Shown here piece by piece: positions 20,178 through 31,392 of a DNA stretch of 64,000 nt. Source of the DNA: Neoceratodus forsteri (Eukaryota > Chordata > Ceratodontiformes > Ceratodontidae); the NCBI GenBank assembly GCA_016271365.2, contig CM028131.1:174658501-174722500 (forward strand), given 5' to 3'. The position numbers and the translations under genes are program-made. Numbering within the stretch: position 1 is the stretch's first letter; each line of letters opens with the position of its first letter. Below the pieces are notes generated by a model. The model saw nothing but the letters and a program-made list of their open reading frames with translations, made no database searches and was not told the DNA's origin.

Positions 20178-22341
20178 ATTAAAGCAGCGGTGCAATAACG
20201 TGCAAAACATTTTGACCTATACTTTTTTATGCTATTTTAGATTGCCATCCACTTACCTCCTGACTTGTATGATACCCTTCTTTTCATAATTTGTGCCTGC
20301 TTTAGTAATTTTCTCATGTCTGAAAAAATAAAAGGAGCACTACTTTCAATATGGCTCGGACCAGGTTTTCATCAAGTATTTGCAGCTGTTTTTGAACAAA
20401 TATTGTTCTGTGAGGTCAGAAAACACTGCCCGCTGCATAATTGTTAATTTTACTCACGACAGAAGGGATATATAAACAATTGATGGACAAAAACAGTGGA
20501 AAATACTGATGAAGACCTGGGCCCGAATATTCAAAGGGTTTGCACCTGGCGCAACAGAGTTGCACCAGCACAATCCCGCATTGCGCCCCAGTGGGATATT
20601 GAAAGGGCAGTCAGGCACAGTGCAAATCCCGATGTGCCAGGGCGCAATGTAATTGCATATGGCGCAGATGCAGGGGGTGTGCCCATGCATATGTGGCACA
20701 TCCCGATATTCAGCCTGGGATATGCGGTGCATATGATGGCGCAACCCTACAGTGTGCCACATAGGAGGGCTGAAGGTTGAGCCCGTGAGGAGTGGGAACA
20801 AATCCTGGCCACCCACAGGTGGGCCGCTGTATTGCAGGGTGCAACACAGCAGCTGCCAGCCATGGGTGGCCACCCGCCCACCCAGAACACCATCCTCAAG
20901 CACACACATCACCCTGCTGGTGTAATGGTCTTCCCTCCCTCACGATTCCCGATTAATGTAAAAGAAGACTATCCCTGGTGGTCTAGTGGTCACCCGTCAC
21001 TGTGATCATGGTACATCTCTGTAAAATATCCCTGGTGATCCAGTGGCACCCCCCACCCCACCCACACAGTACCTTGCCCACCCGCTCCCCATCCTTGTGA
21101 ACAGCAACCCACCCACATACCACCTGGCTGCTGTCGTGTAACGACAGGTATAGTAAGGCTGTAAGCCCATTGCTCCTCAGTGTGGACCAATGGGCTTGCA
21201 GGGCATACTGTATTAGGCAGTCCCACATATATGAATGAAGTCATTCACATATTTTGACTGTCTAGTACAGTATGCCCTGCAAGCCCATTGGTCCACAATG
21301 GACCAATGGGCTTACAGCTCCATATTGTACCTGTCATTCAGCGGGTGGCCGGGCAGTATGGGCAGGTTGCTGCCACCCACTGATGATGGGGGAAGGGGGG
21401 GGGCAAGGTACTGTGGGGTTGGGGGGTGCCACTGGATCACCAGGGATATGTTTGACAGAGATGTACCGCGATCGTGGTGACAGGTGGGGAACCACTAGAC
21501 CACCAGGGACAGTCTTCTTTTACATTAATCGGGGAATTGTGGAATCAGGAGGGAGGGGGACCACTAGACCACCAGAGACAGTCTTCTTTTACATTAATTG
21601 GGAATCGGGGACTTGGGAGGGAGGGGGGACAACTAGACCATGAGAGAAGGTCTTCTTTTACATTATTCAGGGAATCGGGAGGAAGGGGGGACCACTAGAC
21701 TACCAGGGACTGTTATGTTGTAACTCTACTGCGATCATGGCTATGGGGCAGGGGATGCCCCAGGATCCCCACTGCACATGTCATGCTGTGCAGGGCTCCA
21801 GGTGCAACTAAGAGGGCTGCCCGGTGCAAGGAATGCAAATGGGGTCATAATGACATGCAAATGGCCCCATATGTGCTTTGCATATATTATGGCCTCATTT
21901 GCATGCCCCCCAATGAATATCATGGGTGATGTACCTAGCACAACTGCATTTGCACTGGCGCACCCCCATGCTCCCTATCTGTGGCTTGCACCAATGCAGT
22001 GCCACTGCACCATGCGCAGTGCATGCCATATTCAATGGTGCCGTGCCATGGTGCATCACTGTTGAATATCAACTGGTCCTGGCCCTGGCACATCCCAGTT
22101 GTGCTGTGCTCAGACTTGTGCCACTGCCAGATGCAGTATGAATATCTGGGCCCTGGTCCGCACCGTATGAAAAGGATCGCTCCTTTTATTATTTCAGACA
22201 TGAAAAAAAGTACTAAAGCAGACTCAAATACTGGAAAGAATGGTATCACACAGGTCAGGAGGTAAGTAAAGTGGCAATGTAAAATATCATAAAAAAGTAT
22301 AGGTCAAAATTTTTACCAGATTGTTGCACTGCTGCTTTAAT
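20178..22341. mobile_element. Foldback MITE hosting giant foldback 2
   Basis: The left arm (20178 to about 20400, starting ATTAAAGCAGCGGTGCAA) pairs with a right arm made of 20480-20520 plus 22152-22341 (ending TTGCACTGCTGCTTTAAT). When the inner element (20521-22151) is removed, the right arm reads through continuously: GATGAAGACCTGGTCCG pairs with CGGACCAGGTTTTCATC at 20353-20369. Original length is about 530 bp. The arms are about 80 percent matched by eye. Non-coding. Confidence 0.8.
20521..22151. mobile_element. Giant foldback element, copy 2 (1.63 kb, CCTGG duplication)
   Basis: The ends are GCCCGAATATTCA and TGAATATCTGGGC, flanked by CCTGG at 20516-20520 and 22152-22156. The host foldback confirms that CCTGG occurs once in the uninterrupted arm, so this is a true 5-bp target duplication. 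The interior repeats the theme of copy 1: ATCCCTGGTGGTCTAGTGG units on the left, inverted CCACTAGACCACCAGGGA units on the right (21480-21720), GC-rich paired spacers, and a hairpin centre near 21239 (ATGAATGAAGTCATTCA). No reading frame of note. Confidence 0.9.
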
Positions 22342-22536
22342 GTCTATTTCAAAAAATAAATATTTCTGCAGTCTTAGTAATGTTTACTTTGTGTCAGGAC
22401 TTTGTGTTTGTCAAAAAGCAGGACTGAGCAATGCAAGTATGCAGTGCCAAACTGCATGTGTGCCGTCAGTGTTCTTTCCTGTGTGTCCAGACATTGTCCA
22501 GCTTCATGCAAACATATCTATGGTGTGACGTGTTGC

Positions 22537-22870
22537 AGTATGTAAAGAATAAAGATAAGAAAGAATATATGACATATATTTAATTTGTACCATCAGCACC
22601 GGTGGAGTAAGTGATATGATATTTTTTCAGAGGTCTCTGGTCACTGTGCACCTCAGTCACTCACAGTGCGCACATGACTTTGTGTAGATAATAGCACAAA
22701 AAAACACATGCTCTCCTAAAAGTCATGTGTGCAGTATGTTAGTAAGGTGGACTCTGGCCAGACACCTCTAAATAGATATCATATCACTTAGTCCGCTGCT
22801 GATGATGGTGACAATAAAATATACGTTATTGTTATCTCTATTCTTTATACTTATGTATTGAAGTGCATGG
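22537..22870. mobile_element. Long foldback, AT-rich arms
   Basis: GTATGTAAAGAATAAAGATA at about 22539 pairs with TATCTCTATTCTTTATACTT near 22834-22853. CATCAGCACCGGTGGAGTAA at 22591 pairs with TTAGTCCGCTGCTGATG ending 22804, and the neighbouring GTGATATGATAT pairs with ATATCATATCAC. An inner stem joins GCGCACATGACTTT and AAAAGTCATGTGTGC. Non-coding; superfamily unknown. Confidence 0.65.
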
Positions 22871-22950
22871 TGCATCACCACACCTTTACACATAATAGAG
22901 CTCCCATAGCATCTGCCATACTCCCGGGTAGCAAACTTTTCTTTGTTAAA

Positions 22951-22993
22951 GTAAAGTATGTTGCGGCATGAGAAAAATGCCACAACATACTTA
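22951..22993. repeat. Perfect short hairpin
   Basis: AAGTATGTTGCGGCAT and ATGCCACAACATACTT form a 16-bp stem (one G-T pair) around a 9-base loop. It may be the outermost part of the preceding foldback or an independent small repeat. Confidence 0.6.
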
Positions 22994-23044
22994 AAAGGCT
23001 TAACCGGAGGGTAAGCCTTGCAGGGGCCGGGAACTCCTGTTACT

Positions 23045-23880
23045 GACTGCTTCCCTTTAAACTACCACTGTCGCCTTCCCTCTGCCTGTTATTAAACAAA
23101 AGACAAAACACTTCAGTGGTGGTGGGGAGGTGTGCTGCAAAAAAAAGCCAATGGGGATCCCCTGATGGTCCAGCAGCAGATGGAGCATCGACACAATCTG
23201 TAACTGGTGCTGCTCTATCTGTTCCAACTGCTGCTGGACAGCACCCACCCTCTCATTGTTTTCTTCCTCTGTGGCCCACAAAAGTGCTATGTCTGCCTGA
23301 GTTGCAGGCATTGTGGGGTCCACTGGTGGTGGTACACCAGGTAGATGTGGTGGTGAGGATGTTGCTGGTGTCGGTGGTGGAGCAACTGTTGCTGTGGCCC
23401 TCCTCCTGCTGCAGTGATGCACAACAGCAGCACCCTCTGCCACTGCCACAGAAGGGCCAGCAAGTGGAGGCCTGGCTCATTCTGTGGCAGCCTGCCACTC
23501 CACCTTGTGGTGGTTCAACATATGGGTGCACTGGCCCCCAGTCCCCAGATACATCCCTTGGGGGCCACTGTGCACCTGCACCCCACAAAGTAGACATACC
23601 ACAAGGCTGCTGTCCCCCCTGACACAACTGAAAAACTGCCAAACTGGGGCGCTGCAGGGTGGGACCAGGCACGGGAGAGGCAGATGTAGTGCCAGCAGCA
23701 TGGTCACGGACCTGGGGCTCGATCTGCTTCTGTGAAGGCAGTGCTGCTGGAGCTCCTGCAGCTGCCACTGGTGGTGGTGGTGCCAGCGGACTTGGTGGAT
23801 GTGGCACTAGTGGTGCTGCTGTGTCCAGGGGGGAAGACCAAAGACTCTTGAGTGGTCCAACACCACCTGGCTATGCCCCC
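23045..23880 (-). pseudogene. Degenerate proline/glutamine-rich frame, function unknown
   Basis: Minus-strand frames 23807-23253 and 23449-23057 overlap and look like one protein with a single frame change near 23400. The N-terminal part is Pro/Ala-rich (SPLAPPPPVAAAGAP). The C-terminal part is a Gln/Leu-rich helical segment (QQQLEQIEQHQLQIVSML) that could form a coiled coil. Accessory Myb/SANT proteins of Harbinger-type transposons often end in such a segment, but I see no SANT domain. Runs of CTG/GGT codons suggest repeat-driven composition. Function unassigned. Confidence 0.35.
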
Positions 23881-23969
23881 CACGTGTGCGCACTACTCCC
23901 CTCCTGCCACAGGACACATCCTGTCCCTGATCCATTGCAAAACATCACTTCTTCCCTCTCTGACGACTT

Positions 23970-24022
23970 CACACACACTCACACAACACAGGCACACACA
24001 CAGTCACACACACACACACACC
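23970..24022. repeat. (CA)n microsatellite
   Basis: Interrupted CACACA runs, partly CACACAGTCACA, precede an AT-rich unassigned stretch up to the MITE at 24285. Confidence 0.8.
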
Positions 24023-24284
24023 CCAAAACTTATAAAACACAGAAATCGGTCACTACATGAAAAAATGAACTGACAAAACAGTAAAAAAAAAACCCTAAAC
24101 AATTAACTTTTAAAAAAGCTTTTGGGTTTTGATCAAGCATTTCAGAACAAGAACAATCCTCTCCTCTCCTACACAAAATGCCTCCTCTCTCTACATCTGC
24201 AAAGGAGAAAGTGAAAGTATCTGCTTGTATGACTCATTTCCTTCCTGCCTGACTAAAGCATGTGACTTACAGTACTGTAAGCCA

Positions 24285-24480
24285 TGTGATGTCTGGGGAG
24301 CTGCCTATATTGTTGTCACTTCACCTTACTTCACGTTAAGGTGGAAGGACAACGTGAAGTCATAATAACAAAGTGAAGTGAGCACTTTGCAATGGTCACT
24401 CCGCGTAGTGCTGGGACAACGCGAAGTGGTCACTTTGCGTTCACTTCGCCAGTGGAATTAAATTTCACTGCATCTCTACT
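24285..24480 (-). mobile_element. hAT-like MITE end, copy C
   Basis: Read on the minus strand from 24480, it starts AGTAGAGATGCAGTGAAATT. It then matches 44397-44590 over about 190 bp, including CTTCGCGTTGTC, TGACTTCACGTTGTC and GAAGTAAGGTGAAGTGACAA. The other end of this copy was not found; it may extend left past the (CA)n tract. No frame. Confidence 0.65.
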
Positions 24481-24717
24481 TGGGGATGATGTCATCCATT
24501 CCCTTTAGTTATTTTAGTGCCTGCCATTCTTTATGTGTCATATTTAGATTTTTTTAACACTGTGTTTTTTAATAACTCCTTGAAACTGGTAACAGCAGCA
24601 TTCGTGTTGTGCCCAGGCATGGAAGTAAAATGCTACTTGAAAGGGATGGGTTCTCTTATTACATTATTCTTTTTCATTTCTGGGTTTTCATTCAGTTCTC
24701 TCCAGAATTTCCCTCCT

Positions 24718-24719
24718 CT

Positions 24720-24750
<31 letters not shown>

Positions 24751-24969
24751 TGGATGCGTGGAACTGCCTTCCTGGGGAGGTTGTTGGGGCTAAAACAGTG
24801 GGGGAATTCAAACATGCATGGGACAGACACAAGGCAATTGTAGTGGGGGGTGGCAGGAAGTAGGCTGTTGGTTAACTAGAATCTGCAGCTTGTCCAGTAG
24901 GTAGGGAAATGGGCAGACTGGGTGGGCCAAGGGGTCCTTATCTGCCATCAAAGTCTATGTTTCTATGTT
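24718..24969 (+). mobile_element. CR1 3' end preceded by a (GA)n run
   Basis: 24720-24746 is a GA repeat. From 24747 the sequence matches the last 220 bp of the CR1 at 37130-40719: GTGGTGGATGCG, then AACTAG.ATCTGCAGCTT, then GGGTGGGCCAAG, ending TCTATGTTTCTATGTTA. The frame still shows VVDAWNCLPGEVVGAKTVGE. It sits inside the PLE, whose coding resumes on both sides. Confidence 0.9.
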
Positions 24970-25532
24970 AGTCTGTATGTGGACATTTGTGGATCTGGAA
25001 TATTTGATGATTGCTCAAAACAGACTTTCAGGTGGAGTTGGTTATGTAATTTAAACAGGTCAGTTCTGACACTGAATGCATTAATCCTGTTAGTTGATAT
25101 AAAAGTGAGGCCATTTTTCAAAACAGATTCCTGCTGTGGGCTTAATGATTTATTGGATAGATTTATGATCTCCATTTCATCTTTCTGGCTGACCAGTGGA
25201 GATCTATTGCTAGTTCCTGGTAGTTTTAATAATTCCCCTTGCTTCTTCCTCAGTTTCCATCACCTCATCCCCCTCCCCATACTCTTCAATTGCAGGATCC
25301 CATGCTGGGTCCTTTCTGGGGTCCTCCTGAAAATCCTGTGGCATATCAGTATTTGTTCTACCACTGGCATTACTAGTATCTGAAATCATTATTATGACCT
25401 GTGGCAAAATTATCTGTTTTAAATTTCAGTTTCTGTTTGTAATGGAAATTTGCCGTATATCTGTTTCCCTGCCAGTTATAAACTGTGCCATTCTTATAGT
25501 CTGTTGCATCCCTTCATGTTTTTTCTTTTATA

Positions 25533-25795
25533 CTTTTTTTATTAAATATACTTTATTAACATCCAAGAATAATGCCAATCATGTAACAGACAATCAATAC
25601 ATTATTGACCAAGAACAATATGACACCAAAAATATCAAGGAACAATAACAACCACAAAGGAAAAAAGAAAAGGAAACACTAATTTCATCCCCTCTAGTCC
25701 ACCCCCAGGAGTTCAGCATATAGAACAGGTAACATAAGGGAATCCGAAAAGGTACTAAGAAATAATTTAAGTATCTTACGACTGGGGCGAAGGAT
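25533..25795 (-). mobile_element. Unclassified retroelement 3' end
   Basis: On the minus strand this ends in AATAAAGTATATTTAATAAA and an A-rich run (25560-25533), a typical LINE or retroposon 3' end. It lies between two parts of a PLE frame. The coding remnant is too short to classify; an L1- or Tx1-like LINE is the likeliest source. Confidence 0.4.
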
Positions 25796-26477
25796 GACAC
25801 AACAAAATATAAATTGTAGACTTTACCACACTTAGTGTGATTCTATGGATGGAAGTGAGAGTTTTTCTCTTATACTGTTCAGTTCCTACTTTCAGATCTA
25901 TTTTTGAAGTCACGTATTCAGTTTGAGTTGGTGCTATGTCCTTGAATAATTCTGATTGTAAAGCTATTATTTCAGTCATAAGTTTATTGTGTTTCCATCT
26001 TGTCTTTTTAATGATTATCAGAATCAGTTCATTAGGTGTCTTACTTAAAACTTCTTCTCACTCTGTCATAAATATTTGGTCATCTAAACCAAAACATGTT
26101 GATTTTTGTTTAGGAAGCCCTTTGTGATCTGTTTGTCCCTCAAATATCGGTTGAGCGAGAAGGCATGCATATGCATTTGCACCTGCTTCTTTTTCATATT
26201 CTCTAAAGACATAGAATTAATTGCATTTTTAAATGGATTATAACAGCTGAGTCTCAGATTTTCTAGTAGGAAAGCCATGCATAATTCCTTTCAAGTTCTC
26301 ACTGCTCTGAACCACCACTTGGACTTGGCAGTAAGTAATGTCAAACAAACAAAAATGTACATCAAAGAAGTATAGACTGCCCACAAAAAAACAAATTTTA
26401 AATAAATACTGAAAGGCAGCTGTGGACCTCCCCTTTTAACATAACCAGACCACGGTCGCACAGCAACTTCTTTTGAT

Positions 26478-26700
26478 TTTATATAATTGCCGAGGAGAAA
26501 AAGGGAAACCCAGCAATTATATAAAATAAAATATTGGTTGATGTGTGTAAACTCAAAGTTTATACACATCCTAGGGGTTAGATGCTATTCATAAACCCCT
26601 TGAGCTTCACTCTCGGGGTTTTTGTAGCATCTAACTCTTCGGGTGTGTGTAAACTTCTCTTTACACACTGACCCATACTTTATCCTATAAATTATGTTTA
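26478..26700. repeat. Hairpin P4 of the shared-loop palindrome family
   Basis: GGGTTAGATGCT (about 26575) pairs with AGCATCTAAC (about 26626-26635) around a core CTTGAGCTTCACTCTCGGGG (26599-26618). Outside these arms are GTGTGTAAAC blocks on both sides. A separate inner palindrome, TTTTATATAATTGC / GCAATTATATAAAA, lies at 26480-26530. The core resembles those at 55887, 57124 and 57288, but the arms are unrelated in sequence. Confidence 0.6.
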
Positions 26701-27379
26701 ACCAGTTAATCTGTTCAAAAATTGGCGATTGCCAGAACAAGCCTAATACCAATTTCATATTAGCTTTTTTTTGTTCTTTTATTTTTTGTGGTTATTTTTT
26801 TGCATAAATACACTTAAGTTGAACTCCCAAACAAAGATTTCTCAATTTTTTTTTACTTGTAGCACATGGTTTCTGCAAATGTTGATTTTTTTTTGTAAAG
26901 CTTTTTGCTTCCCTGTAGTCACCTTCACTTTGTTTTAGGCCCCTTGATCAACCACCCCCAGCCCCGACTGCCACTCCCCACACTTTCCAGTCAACAAGGA
27001 TCTGCATGGTTCAGAACCCGAGAGTGCTGGGGCCATTATGAATGGCAGCAGGGAGACATGGGATTTCTGTGGTTTTCTCCTTCCCCCCTTCACAGGTGTC
27101 TTGATGCAGGACATGTTTCCCCACACATTAATCCTCGCATGTACCTAGCAACACCCTATGGGGGACACAAGCTCTTTTGGCCCACAGCAGGGGTTGCTAT
27201 GGTGGTGGAACCCAGATGCCGCCTTCCCCTGACTGAAAGTGCTGCCACTCAATAGTGCTACCCTAGCCCCCCAGCTACCTAACATGATTCCTGAGTTTGC
27301 TCCCAAACCTGGGTTGTCAGCATGGAACTGTGTAGCACTTCCACCGAGCCATCATGTACCTCCACAAATATTGGTGTTT
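26701..27379. other. Unassigned stretch, no element recognised
   Basis: A T-rich part (26760-26900) is followed by a GC-balanced part with a 116-codon open frame at 26905-27255. That frame has no recognisable domain and no codon bias I can see, and is probably chance. No inverted repeat found. Confidence 0.35.
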
Positions 27380-27660
27380 TACCACTTTATTGGCTACTGT
27401 ATTTTAGTGAGAGGTGGCATGTACAAGGCTGTAAGTAATTACATTGACTTGGCTACTGATTAGAAGCACTGTCACCATGGAGACCAGGCACAGCTAAAAG
27501 CCAGCAGGAAACATATGCTACCCATTTCTGAGGAAGGCACTACATACGCTGAAATGTTAGTATGTTGGTGCAGGCACATGCTCATGGTATGCAAGCCTCC
27601 AATGTAGTTTGACCTGCCTTCATGCTGCTAAGCTAAAAAAAGCCTTTGTTTTGTGATTGT
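27380..27660 (+). mobile_element. PLE 3' end fragment
   Basis: 27478-27640 matches the reverse complement of 360-535: AGGCACAGCTAAAAGCCAGC, ATATGCTACCCATTTCTGAG, CATGGTATGCAAGCCT, TAGTTTGACCTGCCTTCATG. The CTGAGGAAGGCAC..GCTGAAATGTTA phrase is the usual PLE 3' signature following the stop codon. Only the non-coding end is present. Confidence 0.65.
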
Positions 27661-28910
27661 CTGCCCTAGAACTAATTGATTGAGCCCAGATAATAAACCT
27701 GTACAGCCAGTATTTTTGCACTGGAATTTCATCTGCAGCACTTTAATAATGCATGGGATTATGGTTAAGATCTCTGTGATCAATGTGCTTGACACATTTG
27801 TGCTAATACCATTTTGCCATCATTTAGCATCTTTACTTCTGAACTTGCCTCCTCCCTGCTTTCTAGCACTGTGTTTTAGGTAACGTAGAATTTGTGAAGT
27901 CCTAGTCCCTTAGGAGCTATAGCAATATTTGTCTGTGTGGGATTTGTCATAGTTTGCAGTGTTAGGACAGCAACTGAGGTGCTAGGGGATCACTGCACAC
28001 CAGGAAATGGGGTTGTACCTGGGTTTACAGTGTCAGGTCAGTGATTAGTTGGCACTAGAGCCAGGGATACTAAATTCACATGACCCAGAGGCAGTGTTAT
28101 GGTGACCAGGGGCAGAGCAGAATGCTGGAAGGGACTGACAGCTCCTGCTGTAAGTCAGCTGCCCAGCAGTTGACTGGGTGGTTGAGTGTTTTGCACCACT
28201 GTGCACTGTGATAAGAGTAAGGTTTGAAAGCAATAAGAAGCACTGTGACAGAGACTGTTTAATGCTTTCAAAACTATTGAACATACTGTTGTGCCCTTTA
28301 TGCAAGGGGGATCCTTCTATGCAAGGGCATAACAGTATCTGCTACACATTCAGGCTATCAGGCAAAGGCAGCACAGTGGGGGCCATTGAATATGGCCCCA
28401 TCCAGCTGCATTATTCCAAGTTATTGTGGCACTAGCGTGGTTAGCACTACCCCAACCTTTTGAATGTGGAGGTCATTATTTCTAATTGTTCTACCTTTGT
28501 AGTCACCTATTGACTATACCTCTAACTTTTGACTCAGTGATTTTATTGTTTTGCTTATCGGAATTTGAGTACTAAGAAGAAACTCTGAAGCACTTGTTTG
28601 GGCCGAGTATTGCAGCAGAAAATCATGGTTAGTGTTCTTCTTTTCAATGTGCTTAAAAAAGATTTCAACCTGTTCTTCCATTTCTATCTGTATTTACAGT
28701 TCCTGCATCAATGCTTTTTTCCCTGAATAGGAAGTCAACATATTCTGGTAAGCTGGGCTGAAGATGGCTGCTTGAGTGGTCCTGTGGTCTACGAGTTTTG
28801 AGAGTTGCATGATCATACTGGGCAGAGCTAAAATTTACTGAGCTTGACTGTATTTTTGTACAGGTTTGCCATCCATCCATCCAACCCTTTCTGCTTTATT
28901 CCCACATTTC
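27661..28910. other. Unassigned stretch, old repeat debris
   Basis: I see no recognisable element over most of this. On the minus strand around 28700-28570 a short frame reads FFKHIEKKNTNHDFLLQYSA, which might be PLE or LINE N-terminal debris, but this is weak. No inverted repeats or tails were seen. Confidence 0.35.
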
Positions 28911-29010
28911 TTTTAATTTATTTTATTTATACATTGGTAACTAGGAAAGGCACACTGAGCCAAAGCTCGTTTCCAGGGAAAAACATGGAGTCAGGGGATA
29001 ACAGTGAACA
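28911..29010 (-). mobile_element. Small LINE-tail-like fragment (relative of 47772-48055)
   Basis: TTATTTTATTTATACATTGG, then a TTGGTAAC..AGG..GGCACACTGAGCC block, matches 47776-47830 (TTATTTATTTATTCAATTTT, TTGGTGACCGGGTAGGCCCACTGAGCC) at roughly three bases in four. Read on the minus strand both end in AAATAA repeats, like the 3' ends of L2-type elements. Confidence 0.45.
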
Positions 29011-29469
29011 GGATGCACCATTAACACAGTAACAGCATTTTAGTTGCCTAAAACTGTGAGTTAGTAAAAGATGGTGACTGGTTAAGCACCTGAGTGACAG
29101 AGAGCAGTGAGAAAGCAGCAAGTCAGAACTGCAAGACTGCAGAGCCAAGGAAAAATGCTGAAAAAACTGTACCTCTGAGTTTGTGTTAAAATACACTGCT
29201 CCACTTATTGTTTATGTTCTATTCCCATTTGTTTGACTGATTAAGTGTTGGGGAAAAAATGAAGAAAGCAAGGAAAGAAAATGAATTCCAGACAGAGTTT
29301 TTTAACCTGAAAATTGACTTGTTGATTTCATTTATTTCTGTGGGAGCAGTGAACTGTGATACATCTGGAGATTTGTTAACCTGGTGGGCTAGTGAGATTG
29401 TGATGTACAGTATATACTGTATACCAAAACCTCAAGAACTAAGTGCCTTCTCATTTTTATGTTTGCTTG
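29011..29469. other. Unassigned stretch
   Basis: No element is recognised between the tail-like fragment and the CR1 start. The open frame crossing 29259-29460 only becomes CR1-like downstream of about 29470. Confidence 0.35.
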
Positions 29470-30751
29470 CAAAGATCGCTAGAAACAGGGGAGGTTCCAA
29501 GGGACTGGAGGAAGGCAGATGCAGTCCCACTTCAGAAAAGTGGAAACAGGGAGGAAGCAGGAAATTACAGATCTGTCAGCCTGACTTCGGTAGTGGAAAA
29601 GTACTGGAATCACTGCTTAAGGAAAGGATAGTTGAATACCTAGTAACCAGTGGATTGCAAGATCCAAGGCAACATGGCTTCACAGGAGGGAGGTCTTGCC
29701 ATACAAACCTGATCGAGTTCTTCAACTGGGTGACCAAGGCAGTGGATCAGGGAGGAGTGGTAGATGTGGCCTACCTGGATTTAAGTAAGGCCTTCAACGC
29801 CGTTCCATGTAGAATACTAGTGAACAAGCTAGCCTTTCTGGGAGTGGGTCAAAAAATAGTAAACTAGGTAAGAAGATGGTTAAGCAACAGGAGTCAAAGG
29901 GTGGTTGTGAATAGAGTCCAATCTGTAGAAGGAAAGGTGACCAGCAGGATGCCACAGTGGTCAGTACCAGACCCGGTCCTCATCAATGCTTTCATTAGTG
30001 ACATTGCTGAAGAGTTTAAAGGGAAAGTAGGCTTGTTCATGGATGACACAAAAATCTGCAACAGGGTGGACACATAGGGGGATGGGAAAAAATGAGGGAT
30101 GATTTGGAAAAGTTGGAAGAATGGTCAAGGGTTTGATAGCTGGATTTCAATGCAACAAATAGTGCAAAATCATGCACTTGGTCACAGGAACCCAGCGATA
30201 TGTACCAATTGGAAGGGGAGAAGGGGAGATACTGGCAAACACCAAATAGGAAAGGGACCTTGGGGTAATCATTTCTGATGACCTGAAGGTAGCCAAGCAG
30301 AGTGATAAGGCAGTTGGGAACACTAGCAGGTTGCTTGGGTGCATAGGGAGGGGTATCACCAGTAGGATGAAGGAGGTAATATTACTCCTCTATAGATCAA
30401 TCGTAAGATCCCACCTTGAGTACTGTGTTCAATTCTGGAGGCTCCACCTCTGGAAGGACATAGTTAGGGTAGATGGGGGGGGGGCTCAGAGGAAATGTGA
30501 CGAAATACTTCTTCATGGAGATGGTGGTGGATACCTGGAATAGCTTTCAAGCAGAGGTTGTGGGTGCCAAAATGGTGATGGGATTCATGCATGCATAGGA
30601 CAGATACAAGGGAATTTTGGAAGTAAATTAAGGGTTGGAGATGACACGAGATCTTGTAGGGTCTGCGGTAGCACAGTAGGTAGGGAAAACTGGGCAGACT
30701 AGGTGGGTCAAGAGGTCTTTATCGGCATACAATTTCTGTGTTTCTATGTTA
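29470..30751 (+). mobile_element. CR1 LINE 3' part (copy c)
   Basis: The frame shows the RT of CR1: VPRDWRKADAVPLQKSG, NYRSVSLTSVVEK, QHGFTGGRSCHTNLIEFF and YLDLSKAFNAVPCRIL (29780-29820). The catalytic block is decayed (GLFMDDTKICNRVDT near 30030-30066). It ends with the CR1 3' region and TTTCTATGTTA at 30741-30751. The part between about 30480 and 30490 is shortened relative to the copy at 37130-40719. Several stops and shifts; dead. Confidence 0.9.
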
Positions 30752-31392
30752 AAGCATGGCTGACAGTATAGTTTAGAGACTTTCAGGAAATACAAGAAAA
30801 CAGAGCTGGAAGAGGACAGAGTAGTGTACCTGGATAAACAGAGGGAGGCAGGTAAAGCAGTCAGGTGAGCAAAGACACAAGCAAAGGACAAAATAGCACA
30901 GGAGGTAAAAAAAGGGGACACGACTTTTTATAGGTACATTACTGAAAAGAGAAAAACCAGGGGTGGGATAGTAAGGCTAAAAGGGGAAGAAGGGGAATGT
31001 GTGGAAGGGGACCTGGAAAAAGCATTAATACTGAATAAATATGTTTGTTCTGTATTCACTGAAGAAAGAGAAGGTGAGGGTCCACAGTTATGCAACATGA
31101 ACAAATACAGGAGGGAGATGGACATCAGTCCATTTACAGAAGAGAGAGTCCTGAAAGAACTTACAAAACCAAAAGTGGACAAGGCACAGGGACTGGATGG
31201 GATATATCCTAGAATGTTGAGGGAAATAAGGGATGTGCTGGCAGCACCACTGGCAGCCCTGTTCAATGAGTCACTCAATATGTGAGTGGTTCGGGAGGAC
31301 AAGAGGAGGAGGGCAGATGTAGTCCTGCTTCACAAAAGTAGGAGTAGGGAGGAGACTTGAAACTATAGACCAGTCAGCCTCATCTCAATAGT

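Larger units (their letters stand above)
24485..26290 (-). mobile_element. Penelope-like element, N-terminal half, split twice
   Basis: Minus-strand frames read as the N-terminal part of a PLE. At 26278-26084 is SLNRYLRDKQITKGF; at 25979-25776 is MTEIIALQSELFKDI; at 25175-24970 is the diagnostic NLSNKSLSPQQESVLKNGL block; and about 24705-24620 has FWRELNENPEMKKNNVIREP. A CR1 3' fragment (24747-24969) and an unclassified retroelement 3' end (25533-25795) interrupt it. The RT core is not present. This half and the PLE at 355-5664 overlap little, so they need not be the same family. Confidence 0.75.

Noticed and set aside
26905..27255. A 116-codon open frame as a host exon
   Set aside because: No domain, no splice-site context I could defend and no neighbouring exons.
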